From positions 1 through 33,418 of the forward strand of contig CAMHUC010000041.1 in assembly GCA_946188155.1 (NCBI GenBank): 33,418 nucleotides of DNA. Reading direction: 5' to 3'. Positions 32,725-33,418 of this stretch are shown in pieces (position 1 is the stretch's first letter; each line of letters opens with the position of its first letter). The position numbers and the translations under genes were made by a program. The notes below the pieces were generated by a model that saw only the letters and a list, made by a program, of their open reading frames with translations, ran no database searches and had not been told where the DNA came from. Source of the stretch: an uncultured bacterium (GTDB taxonomy: Bacteria; Bacteroidota; Bacteroidia; Bacteroidales; Bacteroidaceae).

Positions 32725-33418
32725 ATGAATATGGTGAACTACAAATCAACCAACGGCAGGGGGATCAGCAGCATCCTCGCCTGCCTCGTGGCGATGGTCA
32801 TGGGACTGTCGCTCACAGCATGCGTCGGCAACGACGACAATGCTGTACCCACACCCGCAAGCCAGAATCCGCTGGGTCAGCTGGTCAAGGGCGACTGGTA
32901 TGCCGTCTATAGCGCCTCCGGCACCACAAAGGCGTGGAAGAAGGATGACATGACGGTGGAAACCACCATCGACTACACCCAGGTGATGGACAGCTACTAC
33001 TTCGGCGACCTGGGGAACGAGTCGTATGGCACCCTGATACGCTACTACTACGCCGACGGCAATCTGGTGCCCACGGCCTTCAACATCATCCATTTCGACT
33101 ACACATCGACACTGGAACAATCGCCTGCATACGAGAAATACGGTATCGCGAAAGGCCAGATAGCCATGACTCCCATTGAAGACAAAACATGGCCATGGAG
33201 AGAGAATGCGCCGACAAGCGCCACGCTCTACTATGACAACGGCAGCATCACCGCCAGCGGACAGAACGGCCAGGAGATCAGCCTGACAGCCGCCGACGAA
33301 ACGATGACGGACTATCTGAATCATCTGTGGGGACAGGGCGGCGGCACATCCACCCCCTCTGCTGCCGATGCCTACAAGCCCAAGGCAGACCACAGCCGCT
33401 GGATGGCCCCGCTGGCCG
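32725..33418 (+). CDS. Fourth array lipoprotein, 3' end outside window
   Basis: Open from ATG 32725 (or ATG 32731) to the window end, 231 codons. The signal peptide ends in lipobox LSLTAC, followed by 'VGNDDNA'. The N-terminal module ('GDWYAVYSASGTTKAW', 'IDYTQVMDSYYFGDLGNESYG') is clearly related to that of the LRR lipoprotein. It ends in a Gly/Thr/Ser-rich linker (GQGGGTSTPSAADAYKP), after which a different C-terminal domain would be expected. What follows cannot be seen. Confidence 0.85.
   Translation, partial: MNMVNYKSTNGRGISSILACLVAMVMGLSLTACVGNDDNAVPTPASQNPLGQLVKGDWYAVYSASGTTKAWKKDDMTVETTIDYTQVMDSYYFGDLGNESYGTLIRYYYADGNLVPTAFNIIHFDYTSTLEQSPAYEKYGIAKGQIAMTPIEDKTWPWRENAPTSATLYYDNGSITASGQNGQEISLTAADETMTDYLNHLWGQGGGTSTPSAADAYKPKADHSRWMAPLA

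Noticed and set aside
32746..33393. 215-codon open frame on the minus strand
   Set aside because: Shadow of the fourth lipoprotein, which has signal peptide, lipobox and a paralogous module.

Overview
The window looks like a Bacteroidales chromosome, most likely Prevotella or a close relative. Supporting this are a CTnDOT-type tra operon, Bacteroidetes promoters (TTTG about 20 nt before TAnnTTTG), a surface protein ending in the 'GIYINNGKK' tail common in Prevotella, many lipoproteins with a C-S-S-D-D start, BspA-type leucine-rich repeats, and AT-rich leaders that mostly lack a strong Shine-Dalgarno. I saw no rRNA, tRNA or CRISPR array.

Positions 1-18300 (minus strand) are part of an integrative and conjugative element. 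Read right to left, the order is: DNA methyltransferase (16565-18046); a promoter at 16430-16461 with an inverted-repeat leader; a ParA-type TraA; a DUF3408-like protein; a double-HTH protein; a DUF3127-like OB-fold protein; a small membrane protein; then the type IV secretion channel TraE, TraF, TraG (VirB4 ATPase), two TraI-like periplasmic proteins, a TraH-position protein, TraJ, TraK, TraL, TraM, TraN and TraO; a lipoprotein; and a VirD4/MobC coupling ATPase that runs off the left edge. Gaps are tiny and several genes overlap as ATGA, so this is one long operon. No relaxase or integrase is in view.

Positions 18300-20290 are a decayed junction: the 3' scrap of an ABC exporter, two very small ORFs, a 40-residue peptide ORF with a strong ribosome binding site, and a 5'-truncated surface protein gene broken by an in-frame TAA.

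Positions 20490-33418 (plus strand, visibly more GC-rich) hold an envelope gene array. It begins with a membrane regulator (periplasmic TPR-like region, one membrane helix, cytoplasmic AraC-type HTH). Next comes a BMP/PnrA-type binding lipoprotein, overlapping a lipoprotein that joins a LivJ-like binding domain to a legumain-like (C13, clan CD) cysteine peptidase. Four lipoproteins follow that share a signal peptide and a lipocalin-like N-terminal module but carry different C-terminal parts: a metallophosphoesterase (cut by an in-frame TAG), a large unknown domain with a Gly/Ala-rich hydrophobic stretch, BspA-type LRRs, and one truncated by the window end. Intergenic gaps hold long inverted repeats, and a 22-bp tandem direct repeat sits upstream of the first binding-protein promoter. 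My reading, as inference, is a ligand-sensing, protease-bearing surface system that exchanges modules and may vary in phase.
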